64,000 bases of DNA from Monocercomonoides exilis. Lineage: Eukaryota > Preaxostyla > Oxymonadida > Polymastigidae. Position 1 is the stretch's first letter. The number at the start of each line of letters is the position of its first letter. Positions 44,301 through 53,886 of the stretch are shown here, one piece after another. A program made the translations under genes and the position numbers. The stretch spans positions 1,416,001 through 1,480,000 of the forward strand of contig LSRY02000003.1 of assembly GCA_001643675.2 (NCBI GenBank). The letters are read 5' to 3'. Below the pieces are notes generated by a model. That model had not been told where the DNA came from. It saw only the letters and a list, made by a program, of their open reading frames with translations, and searched no databases.

Positions 44301-47234
44301 CAGCAGCAGCAGCAACTTCAATTACAATCACAAACACAAATACAGTCATCAGCACAGCTGTTTGCTGAGCCAAGGCACAGAAGGAGATCGCAGCCGGAGC
44401 TGAAAGAGAGAGAGAAAGTGACGGCAGAAGCACAGAAGGATATTCAACTCCAGATTAAACAGCAACAACAACAGAAAAATGAACAAAATGAACAGAGTGA
44501 TTCAGATCAATTTGGTCTGCAAGTGATAACTCCTCGTTCTCCACGCGGTAAAAGCATTTTATCTGATATAAACAGAGAAAAAGAAAATGAAACAGAAAAT
44601 TCTCATTCCATCAACCAAACTGCTCTTCACTTGAATTCAACAGCATCTGATGATGCAACTGAAACACGGCCTGATTTACTCACAGCTCAAAGTGACTCAT
44701 TAAATGAAAGCGGAGTTCCTTCACAGCCTCACCAGGAAGGAAATGAACTGGAAGTTGACATCACCCAGGAAGCAATGAATGGACAGAGCAAAGAAGGAGA
44801 AAAAAGAGAAGGAGAGGAAGAAGAAGAAGAAGGCATTCCTCCCACTCAACTCGAAGGCTACGAAGAAAGTGAGCTGTCTTCCTCGGTCCACACAACTTCA
44901 CATCGCTCTTTTTCGCCTTCGAAGGGCTCCACCTCACTCCAATCAGCCACTGCCACTCACATTTCCCTCCCTCTTTCACCAACTGAAACAACTTATCCTC
45001 TTTCTGCCTCGACTCCTGGCTCAACTTCCATCCGCTCTGCTCAATTTCACGACGGACCTTCGTTTTCGCGGCCTCCCACGCCTCCAATTTCTTCCTCTGC
45101 TTACACCACTTCTGTTGCTTCTACTGCTTCTGTTGCTTCAACAACATCTGTGTCTTATCCTTCACCATATTCTTCTTCGACCTCTGCTTCTTCCTCTGCT
45201 TCCACCTCTTCTGCCTCATCATCTCATTCCTTGCCTTTTGCATACAACCTTCCTCCTCCTCTTTCTTCTTCTTCAGGACGAGCACGCCACAAACGAGCAG
45301 TCTCTCACATGGACACTCTTTCATCCAACTTCTCTTCTCCTTCTGACTCTTCCTCGAAAGAGGGTGAAGATCTTCTTGTTTCCTCCGTCACTTCCTCTTC
45401 GCTCGTCCCGATGCATTCCGTCCGCTCGCTCGACTCTCGCTCTTCTCCCACAGCTGCCTCCAACAGCGTTTCCAACAGCATCTCTTCACAATATCAGCAG
45501 CCTCCTTCTGCCTCTTCCTCCTCTGCTTCATCTTCAGCGTGTGTTTCGCAGCCGTCTTCTGCTTCGGCTTCCATTTCTGGTCTGATCTCTTCTCCTTCTT
45601 CTCCTTCTCTCCCTTTGCTCTCTGCACAGCCTCAGATTCCCCTCAACCAGCTCATTTCATTATTGCGTTCTTCTCTTTCGCCAAATGAATACCCCACTCT
45701 CTTCTCCTGCTTCATCTGCGCTGTGCTCGACTTCTCCTTCCGAATGCTGCGTACAAAAAGCGACTTGCTGTTTGTGTGCGGGCAAAGTGTTATCAGCGCT
45801 CTTATAAGCGCTTCCACTCATTCAGCTAAGAGAAACGCTGAAATGGCAGGACAGCCACTACATAGCTTGGTCAAAGCAGCAGCATCGTGTCAGATTATCA
45901 CAACTGCAGATGCACTTCGAGTGACGAAAACGAAAAAGAAGACGGGTTCGTCATCTGGAGGTTCGGGGGGATCGGCAAAGTCGAAAGGATCGAATGCTTC
46001 TTCTGCTTCTTCTGCTTCGTCGTCTTCATCATCAACTTCATCCTCATCCTCATCTACTTCATCACCAGCCTCCTCTCACTTCAAAGACTATGATACAACC
46101 ACTTCATCTTCCTCTCTTTTAGATGAGACTGACAGCGAAGAAGACACTCCTTCCCAGTTTAACCGAGTCATTGTATCTTCTCCTGACATCTCTCAATTGA
46201 TGAAACGCCTGCAGGATGCTGTGTCAGTGACACATGATGTGCTCCTCTTTGACACAGTCAGACTCCTCCTAAAGAATGACAGTGTGTTTGACGAAGTGTG
46301 TCGAAGTCACTCGGACTCACTGGCAGTCATCAGCGAGGCGCCGTTCAGCACAAACAGGGCTGTCGCAGCGGTCGGGTGGAAGGCGATGTACCAGCTGATT
46401 GTGAGGCATCCATCGCATTTTGATATTCTCAATGAAAAAGGAGTGCTAAAAGCTCTTTTCTCTTTGAATGAGCTGCTGTCGGAGGCAACCGTGGCGTGTG
46501 GGCTGAAGTACCTGGGGAAGCTGTGGCGAGCTGATTTTTTGCCTCCACAAGAGAAAAAAGGAGAAGGAAGAGGAGACAATACATCATCAGCAGCTTCTTC
46601 TTCTGCATCTGAACCAGTTCCAATGAATATGGCGTTGGCATCATCGTCGTGGCACAGCAGTGCGAATGAAGGAGAAAGCGGGGGATTGAATGGAAGTTCT
46701 GGTTATCCTGCTTCAGGTGACAGACTACCCAGACAATCACCTCTTTCGTCTTCTTCTTTAACGTCTTCTTCTTTGACTTCTTTAAATTCAATGAATTCAT
46801 CCACCTCTTCCTCCTCCTCCTCATCATCTTCTTCTTCCTCACTTCAATCTGACCCTCTTTCAACTAAAATATTCTCTTTGAATGCAAATCGCACTTCCTC
46901 ATTTTCTGTTGGATCTTCTTCATTTTCATCATCTTCTTCGTCATCTCACAAGAAGCGTCCTCTTCTCCTCTCAGAAGAGCAGCAGAAGCAGTATACGAAC
47001 CTGATGAAGTCGATTGACGACCAGCTGTTCCGCAAGCTGGTGCTTGATTCGCTCGTGTCTCTATACACAGTTGCTTTGAAGAGCAAGTCTCCTTTTCTGT
47101 TTATTCACAGAGCTGTTTGGAATGCGCTGAAGACATCAACGTGGTTTCCGAAGCTGAAGGCGCAGATGGCAAAGCCGATATTTGCACAGATTATTGAAGA
47201 AGGCGCAAAGATGATAAAAGCTGATAAAACATGA
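38370..47234 (+). CDS. Giant unknown protein, 2,954 residues, single exon
   Basis: Uninterrupted frame from ATG 38370 to TGA 47234, the largest intronless gene here. The first ~260 residues are ordinary globular sequence (NPRDFSTFEKYEQALLKW, then FRWLLNTFPIVEVYENH). Further ordered-looking, Leu-rich helical blocks lie near residues 1,340-1,490 (WINKRLEVLLSLIRCF, RFSHVRKQVPAILQLY), 2,420-2,510 and 2,600-2,730 (GVLKALFSLNELLSEATVA). They resemble armadillo/HEAT helices. Between them are long Ser, Gln, Glu/Lys and Pro-rich disordered stretches, including poly-Q near 1,975 and an Arg/Glu repeat near 1,690. No catalytic motif is recognisable. A scaffold or cytoskeletal or transport adaptor is possible, but I do not recognise the family. 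Codon use and lack of stops over 8.8 kb make the gene itself certain. Confidence 0.85.
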   Translation: MDATTKFPLQEPNPRDFSTFEKYEQALLKWSKTIDELSKGLFSFYNVVQKLGKIVFYSQTQNKHATKQKRIVGGNEVIRHHSLQKQSDIWVKLSFPISEGIRFKFEEALLSFDQLSLNGLFNIPPVVDEYKIQQQRAISYLTLATFHYLQHPNIRSIELFRWLLNTFPIVEVYENHIQKDCIRKPQNYVEQTTRVNSFYLSLPCLLEDFVHNLSFDQLVTIVRSAQNDSSFPLLKSLQGAKLFNCQLSHSFYALRLSSVCDTSKLQRNADISISPALDVNIQCFRRHFPSPAAFCSGRIEEYSVDSENSLLFQYPESSVSKIANHSASSVTSYPSNISSSSSTTTTVSSSSYKSLKQLTTRFTVAGSRSLYSALVHSLLVCVLPLSILELPIFFILPSSLFQSETHSDCSSTHSASSSSKSASSSTSDSFSQGGSIALKRKDSGPSRRASLMQPSSPQQQLPLQQQQQQQSINNEATTPFHSASDSTSHALSQIATLSSSSDAASKSSFSVYSDSSSTSSSSLSSSASSSCFNSNALLSDVLSTQLTANALSFLLVAPSFTRSPVRHLTLVFAAQCLLLKTSAAASLVAAQTKQRKRKQERKLGIEGDDRKECQQMIEKSGSEEAIVPSLSDNNILSEQIYTGNGISMEDKFGSSAESDGMNQNKMDAQLNEKSLLSNEMQIKRENTGNFEEVMREKETIADNTKHTEDNSSKDKDDNEEGDEEEDGSTKRKRKAARIKLNNQKNKKIEQEFDKAEMNKKLFTEFVMPPPATKEEEEKMMAQLTEQEIKTLLDSKSNYDQKMMQLMEISENHNDKDVSSTSVSSSSSSSSSSNQSKTKLFFGSYQTGISVTYFHSLCHILSVSRAFDENSSYLSSYSSRSVPYHSNPPPNIHQPPSYFASTSFFPSSHSVFFSPSVSPLFSPLNDNPSVVELESIRHFSDISFTPTTATFHRPAPSLPLVAPFSPSLSCAQNETESVNERIGGTLRTIRSVREDDVEEVSGNAAAVSTAATAGEDNKVNGVGEDGNGVNEEGEVKRQDALHSVSTEEKAGDAANGENSNKKTIRLDRIEAYIAAMSRRKPFKSHSAHHSKQQSASQIESSRTNREGSFGIDEQNGSKQLSLSASASASSSSSSVDDPLFASDASNTTITVPSVTASRALSEDTTLLLLLLEHKLLSSISSSFYLLMFRMGSLIQQAFEPFVSVDEDSDRNNSNSSINSSTEQTTSTENGISSLPKTKEQTQTAQMHTALAKKGYEVTSNPLKALALAKRTSSNNSPLSRSKASAFPSRSPAATPQPSLEQQLDRNKTSNNNNASSSSSPSPSSFPFSNGNTPSPDSPSSSPLLVWINKRLEVLLSLIRCFNTRASIYPSLCIALSGNASASRSAFIALFHFFRLSFSNTPYPHPLQSDPFLLLSFVRAVCTSRFSHVRKQVPAILQLYAEHKEALMLLSRGVVLHLQPALLPALVEMEQRYAHLPLGGSAGSTGDLILQNSSIAAQMIQQIALFEGEEGNVRRGSSVAVGGAGGGVGGTVGRDLGMRDGFSGGNMWMKEERRRATFEEMKKMGYSSTRFFPGAPVALPSGWHHSSTTRLHSTPFIPLPPAASVSASAAAVAAAAAAASAGYSSMTRSVFSNKEHTQGFNGSGISYPFISATGQRKCYAERLARSYATRMELIPNEKLLEREMRRERECRRAEERERERERDRDRENDKDHLLFGRAGDEESSEMPSKSPPRMKKKSLNASSPYHNLSVISPSPSASSISSRAPFGSQSSPTSPRPLNDASSESASRNSSNLTNNSNFTRSLRPNSKTASIATPFTANAPRKTPSPIQQPIHSVTPLSSPHKHHTSFPLSLPFPAPRSQHSSATKHKSHLSLDVAVSFPSSHPLVSPIGFHPSSIFSSHCPPPLTSNLPSASSTPRSLHQRQHSLPSPPVTPKSRPLSNTHWQLQDKNASTPQANSPLLQSSGFSASKGHTMQSQQQQQQQQQLQLQSQTQIQSSAQLFAEPRHRRRSQPELKEREKVTAEAQKDIQLQIKQQQQQKNEQNEQSDSDQFGLQVITPRSPRGKSILSDINREKENETENSHSINQTALHLNSTASDDATETRPDLLTAQSDSLNESGVPSQPHQEGNELEVDITQEAMNGQSKEGEKREGEEEEEEGIPPTQLEGYEESELSSSVHTTSHRSFSPSKGSTSLQSATATHISLPLSPTETTYPLSASTPGSTSIRSAQFHDGPSFSRPPTPPISSSAYTTSVASTASVASTTSVSYPSPYSSSTSASSSASTSSASSSHSLPFAYNLPPPLSSSSGRARHKRAVSHMDTLSSNFSSPSDSSSKEGEDLLVSSVTSSSLVPMHSVRSLDSRSSPTAASNSVSNSISSQYQQPPSASSSSASSSACVSQPSSASASISGLISSPSSPSLPLLSAQPQIPLNQLISLLRSSLSPNEYPTLFSCFICAVLDFSFRMLRTKSDLLFVCGQSVISALISASTHSAKRNAEMAGQPLHSLVKAAASCQIITTADALRVTKTKKKTGSSSGGSGGSAKSKGSNASSASSASSSSSSTSSSSSSTSSPASSHFKDYDTTTSSSSLLDETDSEEDTPSQFNRVIVSSPDISQLMKRLQDAVSVTHDVLLFDTVRLLLKNDSVFDEVCRSHSDSLAVISEAPFSTNRAVAAVGWKAMYQLIVRHPSHFDILNEKGVLKALFSLNELLSEATVACGLKYLGKLWRADFLPPQEKKGEGRGDNTSSAASSSASEPVPMNMALASSSWHSSANEGESGGLNGSSGYPASGDRLPRQSPLSSSSLTSSSLTSLNSMNSSTSSSSSSSSSSSSLQSDPLSTKIFSLNANRTSSFSVGSSSFSSSSSSSHKKRPLLLSEEQQKQYTNLMKSIDDQLFRKLVLDSLVSLYTVALKSKSPFLFIHRAVWNALKTSTWFPKLKAQMAKPIFAQIIEEGAKMIKADKT

Positions 47235-47882
47235 AAGAAGTTGAGTTGAGAGCAAATTGTCTTGTTCACTTGTGAAAAGCGTACTACAAAAACCAATGAT
47301 GTTGTTTTGTATTTAATGAAGTGTTTTATATGAATCTACAAACAAGTCTGCTTTCGAAATATTGGTTATTTCTATTTTAAATTTATTTCCGTTATCTTTG
47401 TTGCAATGTTTATTGATTATTTATCCTTTGCACATACAAAATTTTTGTTCGAAAATATTACAATGAAAAACTGTTTTTTCCAAAAATATAACAATATGTG
47501 ATTGTAACAATCGAAATGAATATGAAGCAAATATCAAAAAAGAAATCAAAACTCGTTTTCGATGAAATAAAACAAATAAGTCAATGATTATTTGTAAATT
47601 AGATTTAAAAAAAAAAAGACTTAAAAATAAAAATACTCTCAAAAATATTTATCTCAAATATGTTCTCACATAAACAAAGTAATTATAACATTATAAATTT
47701 ACATACTAAGTCATAAAGATAAAAGAAAATTCATAAATGCTCGGTGCATAAAGATGGGGAAATAGACATAAAAATTCGAATTTATTAGTAAATTTTCAAT
47801 AAAAACAAAAAATTAAAAATTAAAAAAAGGAAATTCAAAAAAAAAAATTGTGCAATTAATAACTTGCTCTAAAATTCTGATT
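47235..47882. other. Convergent intergenic spacer
   Basis: About 650 nt, very AT-rich, between the stop of the giant gene and the stop of the membrane-protein gene. Nothing else is visible. Confidence 0.4.
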
Positions 47883-49160
47883 TTATTCTTCGTCTTTGTT
47901 AATGATGCCCTTTTCAGCATTAACAACTGCCACAGTTCCGTATATGCATGTTGTTTGGATGTTCCTTGCTCCTCCATCACTTCCGGCTTCATTTTGTATC
48001 TTCATCATCCTCTCCATTTCAATTTCTGCTTTTCTGCTCAATTGCTCCATCTTTTCTTTTCTCTTCCTCTCTTCCTCCTCTTTGTCTATCTTTTCTTCTT
48101 CATTTCTTTCGTCCTCTGACAAAAGCCATCTCCACTCCTTTTTCCTCCTCCAGTTTTTCACTCTCTGTCTCACACATGGCTTCATCGATTCTCTTAAATC
48201 GTCCCAAAACCCTTGTGACGCCAAATCTCTCTCCACTCCCAATGAGCTTAATTCTATTGGGCAGCATGTACAAATCATTAAAACAGTACATACAATAATA
48301 GTGATTGCACCAAATACAATTAAGGCAATATTAACTCCAATGGGTACACGTTCAGATATAAACAGTAAACCTCCAACAATAGAGATAGCTACTCCCGCCA
48401 TTAATGAAAAATATAAAACACCTCCAATGCACGAATCGCTGAGGCAAAATCTTTTATTGCAAGCTACTCTTTCTCTCTCTTTTCCCCAAACTCGCTTTAA
48501 TTCTGTGATCACAACCTTTTGATCTTCATCAAGGCATTTATCGTTTTGAAAACTACCATTCTCAATTGATTTCCTGGCAACTTCGCACCGAACGTCTGTT
48601 GATCTTGAAAATATAGTCTTTTTTTTCTCTTGTTTCATGTCTGCCTTTTCTTCTTTCATCAGCTGAGAAAAGAATTGCCGAGAAGGAACTCCTTCTTCGT
48701 CAATAATTGGAGCAACAAAGCTTAACTCCCATTTATTCTTCGGAATGATAGCATCTGAAGTCGAGGATGGTTTGGCAATGACGTTATTTGCAGCAGGGCT
48801 CAAATTTCCCACTTCTTCAAACGCAGGCTTTTGATTAATTGAAGAATTGACTATTTCTGAAGTAGGCAAGCATACCAACGGTGCACAAGTGGTTGACTGA
48901 GCCTGCACTAACGATATTGCCTTCCAAAATGCTAATTTTTCTAAAACCCCAAGTGTTTCAGAAAATATATCCAATTCCGCGGGTAAAGGTAAATTTGGTG
49001 CACTGCAAGAAAATAAACTCATGCATTTTGTTCTTTGTTCTTCTGGTAATTGTTCTGCAAACTCCTTAATTTGAATGGGTACTTTCAGCTGCCCAACAGT
49101 GCATATATCTTTTTCCATTTCACAGTTCATTTTGTACTGAATTATTTTATTATTGATCAA
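47883..49160 (-). CDS. Unknown two-pass membrane protein with coiled-coil tail
   Basis: Single open frame of 425 residues ending in TAA. The first ~230 residues are soluble-looking, with several Cys. Two hydrophobic segments follow at about residues 246-268 (GVLYFSLMAGVAISIVGGLL) and 276-298 (VNIALIVFGAITIIVCTVLM), separated by a short polar turn, so both ends probably face the cytosol. The tail is rich in Trp/Arg (KNWRRKKEWRWLL) and then forms a Glu/Lys coiled coil (about 345-390). No signal peptide is apparent. In-frame ATG codons at 49160, 49130 and 49118 make the exact start uncertain. I do not recognise the family; a hairpin-type endomembrane protein is a reasonable topology guess. Confidence 0.7.
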   Translation of the reverse strand: MINNKIIQYKMNCEMEKDICTVGQLKVPIQIKEFAEQLPEEQRTKCMSLFSCSAPNLPLPAELDIFSETLGVLEKLAFWKAISLVQAQSTTCAPLVCLPTSEIVNSSINQKPAFEEVGNLSPAANNVIAKPSSTSDAIIPKNKWELSFVAPIIDEEGVPSRQFFSQLMKEEKADMKQEKKKTIFSRSTDVRCEVARKSIENGSFQNDKCLDEDQKVVITELKRVWGKERERVACNKRFCLSDSCIGGVLYFSLMAGVAISIVGGLLFISERVPIGVNIALIVFGAITIIVCTVLMICTCCPIELSSLGVERDLASQGFWDDLRESMKPCVRQRVKNWRRKKEWRWLLSEDERNEEEKIDKEEEERKRKEKMEQLSRKAEIEMERMMKIQNEAGSDGGARNIQTTCIYGTVAVVNAEKGIINKDEE

Positions 49161-50339
49161 AAATGATTTCAGAAAAAAATCTTTATTATTTAAAATTCTT
49201 ATTCATTTATTTGGAGCAGTTATTTAAATGAAATAATTGCTTCTTCTTCTCCTTCTCCTTCTCCTTCTCCTTCTTCTTTTTAACTCTCTCCTCAATTATT
49301 TCATAATTTTAATAATTATTATTTTTTCTGAATGTAGGAACTTAAAAAAAAAACTCTTTTATTATTTTAAAAAATATGTTTTTATTGTATATTATTATTT
49401 AATTGAGCTATTATTTAATTTATTCTTTTTGTAAAGTTGCAACAATTTAATTTAACGTGTAACTGCGAATGTCTTTTTTTTTTCAGTTTTCATAACAAAC
49501 ATTACATTTATCTCAAAAATTATATCCATATAATGTTTTCAACATTAATTTGTGTTTGATTTTTTGATGGCGGAGTCTGAATTATTTGTCGCATAAACTG
49601 TGAAATACGAAATAAAATTATGTTTTTAATGGAAAAAAAAATCTATTTTGTTCACTTCAATCAAATTAGAAGCTTTTTATTTTTGAACAACTTGTTAGTA
49701 AACAAACAATAATAAATGCTGATTTTTCTTGTTTCTCAGGCAAATTTTCGTATGGAAATTCAAATTTTGAAGAATGATATTTGAAAGAATCACTATTAAA
49801 ATTACAAAAATTTTTTAATAAAGAAATATAAAATAACAGATGAATTGTGAATAGATTTTTTCTAATTAAATAAATTCAACTTATTTGAATGAACTGGGCT
49901 TTTCTTTAATGAAGTCATGTTATTTTAAATGGTTGAAGTGACACTTGTATAAAGTGCGATACACTTTAATAAATAAGACATCAAAAAATTGTGAACACTA
50001 ATGATAATATTTATTCGTTTCATCTTTAACTTTATAAACAAAATAATTGAAAAATCCAAATTAATTGTGATTTTCCAATATTCTCTAACAAAATTTGAGA
50101 CATGCAAAAAGAAGATTTTATTTGATAGAAACGATGTGAAATATAGAATATTCATAATTTTTTCTTGATATTCAATAAAATTTTTGGCTTTTTATTTCTT
50201 ATTTGATCACTGTGAAATAAAATATTTTTAACAAATAATTGCTTCTATTGATGTTTGTGGAGTAATGTGCAACAAAGAATGCATATATTTCTAAAGCGCT
50301 CAATCGAGTCGATAGATTGGTGTGTTTTCTCTTTCTCCA
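49161..50339. other. AT-rich intergenic region
   Basis: About 1.2 kb with A/T runs and a short CTTCTC repeat near 49242-49280. No gene is supportable. The promoter of the membrane-protein gene should be near 49161-49300. Confidence 0.4.
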
Positions 50340-52280
50340 CTTTCTCCGTTGACTGCAAAAATTGTATTTTCTTTTTTCGATTTATTTCTTTTATATTTTA
50401 AATATTCTTCTTTTCTTCCTCCTTCTCTGTTCTTCCCTATTGCTCATCTTATGACACTTCGTCGTAACAACCTCAAACACTTTTTGATCCTTCTTCACTG
50501 CATCAAACATAATTTCGACCAAATCTTATGCTCGTCAATTTGCCTTCCTTCGTCAAACAGCAAACATAATCAAAGCTGTTTACAGAATAATCAGCAATAA
50601 CAACAGTTATTATGATAACAACCAGTTCCCAAAGTGTATTCCCTTCATTTGTTCCTTCTACAAGTTTTCCTTCTTTTCTTGTCAGAGTTTTGCTTCTGTT
50701 CTTCAACACCACAGAATAAGTGGATGCCTAACAGATCGGTCCAAACAGAATCCAAACAGTGACTTCTGCCTCGTCTGGCAAGCCTTCGAGTATTGACGAG
50801 GGAATGACACCATGAGCTTCTGCTTATAAGACAAACCAGATCTCGTGAAATTCGTTTTTCTCGATTGTCTCCACACAGCAAAGCACTGCATTAACATTAA
50901 GTGTGAGTTCACATCGAAGCATAAACGCTTCACGAAATATACAGCAGATCTATTCTGGCTGCTCTTCTGTTCCACTCTATTAGCAGTATCTGAGCTGGCA
51001 AATGAAGAAGATCCATCAACGCAGATATCAAACAATCATGCACATACTCGAGCAGCTAAGCAGCGCAATATCGACTTTGTTCTTCCTCTTTCGGCATGTG
51101 TCCTGCGGACAACAAATGAGCAGTTTAGCATGACAATCGGCGTCTGCAGAAAGATCATCGAAACAGAAGTCGATTCATTTGACCAAACAAAAAAGTTATT
51201 GAACTGCATCATCGACATTGTCTTCTCTTTTCTTCTTTCATTGCATGCAACACAGCTCCATCTTCTTTTAACAGCAGCAAAAGTTCTCGCAGCCCTGTTC
51301 TTCTCGTTAGAGTCCTCATGCGTCGAAAATCCTTATGTTCCATTCCAAAGATCGAAGTATCCAAACCAATTTCAACTAATAACGCTCTAAGCCCATTCTT
51401 TGACAAGATGTGGTTGACTTCAACAAATAAAAAGACTATATCCTCAAATCGCTCAGCACGCTCAACAACAACAGCACACACTAACTCGACGCTATATATC
51501 CCAGTCCATGTTCGTTTGTGGCACGCATTTCCCTTGCAAATAAGCAATGAAAAGTGCTATTTCAGCCTCCAGGCTCGAAACCAGTCGACAACGCAGGCAC
51601 AACAACAGACTGATGTGTGATGATGAATGAGATCAGCCCGAACTCTTCTTCACTCATTCTGTCGAACTCGAAGATAGCATTGGTCCAGTTGAACACTCCT
51701 TTTCGCATGTTGATCAGGAATTTCATCATGTTCATCTGCCCTGAAATATTCCTGCACACAACAAAGATATCTCGCACTTGGCTAACCGGCTTATTGTAAC
51801 ATTAAATATTCTGGAACATAAACTCTAGGATGCTGTTTACACTCGCATTCAAATTTATTTTGCAACTTTCCCTTCTCCACTTGAGCAACTGCACACGATC
51901 TGTGTGAATTTGATAAAAAACCAGTAACTCTCAGCAACTAAAGTGATTTTGCATTTCAATCATATTTTCAATACTGCTCGAACGGAAGCATTTCGCGCTT
52001 GAATCGTTTGCAATAATCTCCCCGAGCGTCGTCCAAACTTTAAGGAACTGATGGCTTCTTTTTCTGTTTCCACAATGCCCTTCAACATCGATTTGAAGAT
52101 GGAAAATGAGGAAGTGGTATTTGGAGAGTGGCTGGCACTGCTTGCTTCTTCGACGATGGGGCAGTTGGACATGTTGCGTAACGAAATTAGGATGGTATTG
52201 AATAAGCTCAATTATCATGCATCCAGCATGATAATCTTCCCAAATGAAATGAAAACAAAAATCGAAGCAAATCAACATTA
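50340..52280 (-). pseudogene. Older decayed member of the surface-protein/kinase-like family (copy C)
   Basis: Read on the minus strand and allowing frameshifts, pieces align in order with the genes in the palindrome. EAEVTVWILFG corresponds to EETEVSVWIAFG. VVLKNRSKTLTRKEGKLVEG corresponds to FIVKNRSESQSSGNERIVEG, and AVKKDQKVFEVVTT to TVKKNPKAFEVVTM. Upstream pieces (MSNCPIVEEASSASHSPNTT near 52170, and IFGMEHKDFRRMRTLTRR near 51350) look like beta-helix ectodomain. There are many stops and shifts, so it is much older than copies A and B, and the kinase-like part is missing. Family homology is visible directly; the ectodomain nature is inferred. Confidence 0.65.
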
Positions 52281-52543
52281 AAAAATAAATGGACTCTCCA
52301 CATACACGATCTTTGGAGTCCTGTTATCACTTAACACAAAAAGTGGAGGAGATTAGTGATGCGCTTGATTAATGACTTCGCAATCCACATAAATGCTTCT
52401 TGTTGAGGTTTAATGGAGAAAACAATAGAGGCTCACCTCAAAAAAGGAAAAGGCAATAAGCGAGAACGATACATCAAACTTCACATTTTGCGTGCATCAA
52501 CTACTTGCGCGTTTTCTGTTTTCTCCTTGGATAAACTCGTGTG

Positions 52544-52808
52544 CAGCTGGGTGATTATTTTTAAAATCATAATTTATTTCGGTGTGTATGTTTTTCAAAG
52601 TTTGTTTGTCTAAGGGAAGAGATTTTGTATTTTGATACAAAAATAATCACAACTATTTAAAAAATAAATGTTTTGGCTTAAATAAAGATGCAGATGTCTC
52701 TAATAAACCTTTTCATTTTTCAGAATTCATTTGTTTACATTCAAGTGAATTTTTGGAACCGAAAATTTTGATAGAGAAAATTTGATTTCAAAAATAATCA
52801 CCCAGCTG
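52544..52808. mobile_element. MITE-like element with 25-bp terminal inverted repeats
   Basis: The left end CAGCTGGGTGATTATTTTTA (continuing to 52568) is repeated in reverse complement at 52784-52808 with one mismatch in 25. The interior, 215 nt, is noncoding. The size and structure fit a small non-autonomous DNA element. Flanking bases (GTG on the left, TAA on the right) show no target-site duplication, so the borders or the mobility are unproven. Confidence 0.5.
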
Positions 52809-53391
52809 TAAAAAAAATTGTTCAATCTGGACAGATTCACTAAATTCAACTCTCCAGCATGCTCCTCGATGAGTATTTATGAAATGTGATTGAATGCAGT
52901 GAAGCAAATCTTTTTTATTTATCTCTTCTTTCAAAAATCAAACAAACTGTTTTTTGCAACATCCAGTTCATTATATTAGAAGAATGCAAAAGCATTTGCG
53001 ATGTTTTCATGTGTATTATCATTTCAATGAAATAATTCGTTTTTGGACGTTTTCACTTGTTCAACAAGTTCAAAGTCAATATAAATCATCTGTAAATCCT
53101 CAGCAATAAAGATTCCTGCTTTTTACACAAAGAGCATGATCAAAATCGTGTGCAAAGAAAAGTGAAGAAATATGAATAACGTGAGACTTTTATGTTTTCA
53201 ATCTTTAATAGGTTTTCAAGAATTTTTTGGTTCAATTTCCATCATGGATTCTTTAATAAGGGAAGAATTTTATAAATACATCAAAAATCATTTACAAAAC
53301 AACATTATTATGATTCGAATAATATATGTTTGTTTTTGCAATCAATTTTTGATACATTTAAAATACTTGTTTTTTATCTAAAATTTCGTAA

Positions 53392-53510
53392 CTCAAATAA
53401 ACTCAGTCTATCTTAAATGAACTCAGTTAATTCAAATAAACAAGACCTATTCGAATAAACATGAATTCATTTGAATAAACCTGGTTTATTTAAATAAAAA
53501 AAATCTATTT
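53392..53510. repeat. Degenerate ~20-bp tandem repeat
   Basis: The phrase CAAATAAAC or GAATAAAC recurs about every 20 bases (…ACTCAAATAAACTCAG, TTCAAATAAACAAG, TTCGAATAAACATG, TTTGAATAAACCTGG). At least five diverged copies are readable, suggesting an old small tandem array. Confidence 0.6.
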
Positions 53511-53886
53511 ACAATTCATCAAATAAAATATTTGAAAATAGAAAAATAAAAATAAAAATAAAAATAAAAATAAAAAAAAATTATTATTGTTCTGTTATTC
53601 CCTTACCTAATTTCCCATTTCAAAACATTGCTATCATATCATTCAATTGCCAATTGGACTCCATTTCATTTATGTAATTGTGCAATCAAATTTTGATAAT
53701 TATAATTTTGCTCAGATTCGCTTAAATCAACATTGCATTACCATCTTGTTCAGTTTACAAATTGAAAAAACAAAAAAACAAAATTGTTTTTATGAAATGA
53801 TAAAAATTGAAGTGGATTATTATTTTACATATCCCCGCTTCTCTTGATGTTCAAATCCAGTAAAGTACTCAAAAAGAACACGATCC

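Larger units (their letters stand above)
52281..53886. other. Intergenic region with small repeats
   Basis: About 1.6 kb, AT-rich, with no supportable gene. It holds the 265-bp inverted-repeat element (52544-52808) and a run of imperfect ~20-bp repeats (53392-53510) followed by an AAAAT microsatellite near 53540-53575. Confidence 0.45.

Noticed and set aside
49458-49470. GTGTAACTGCG, the same 11-mer as in the palindrome ends
   Set aside because: No further similarity on either side; in a window this size an isolated 11-mer match may be chance.
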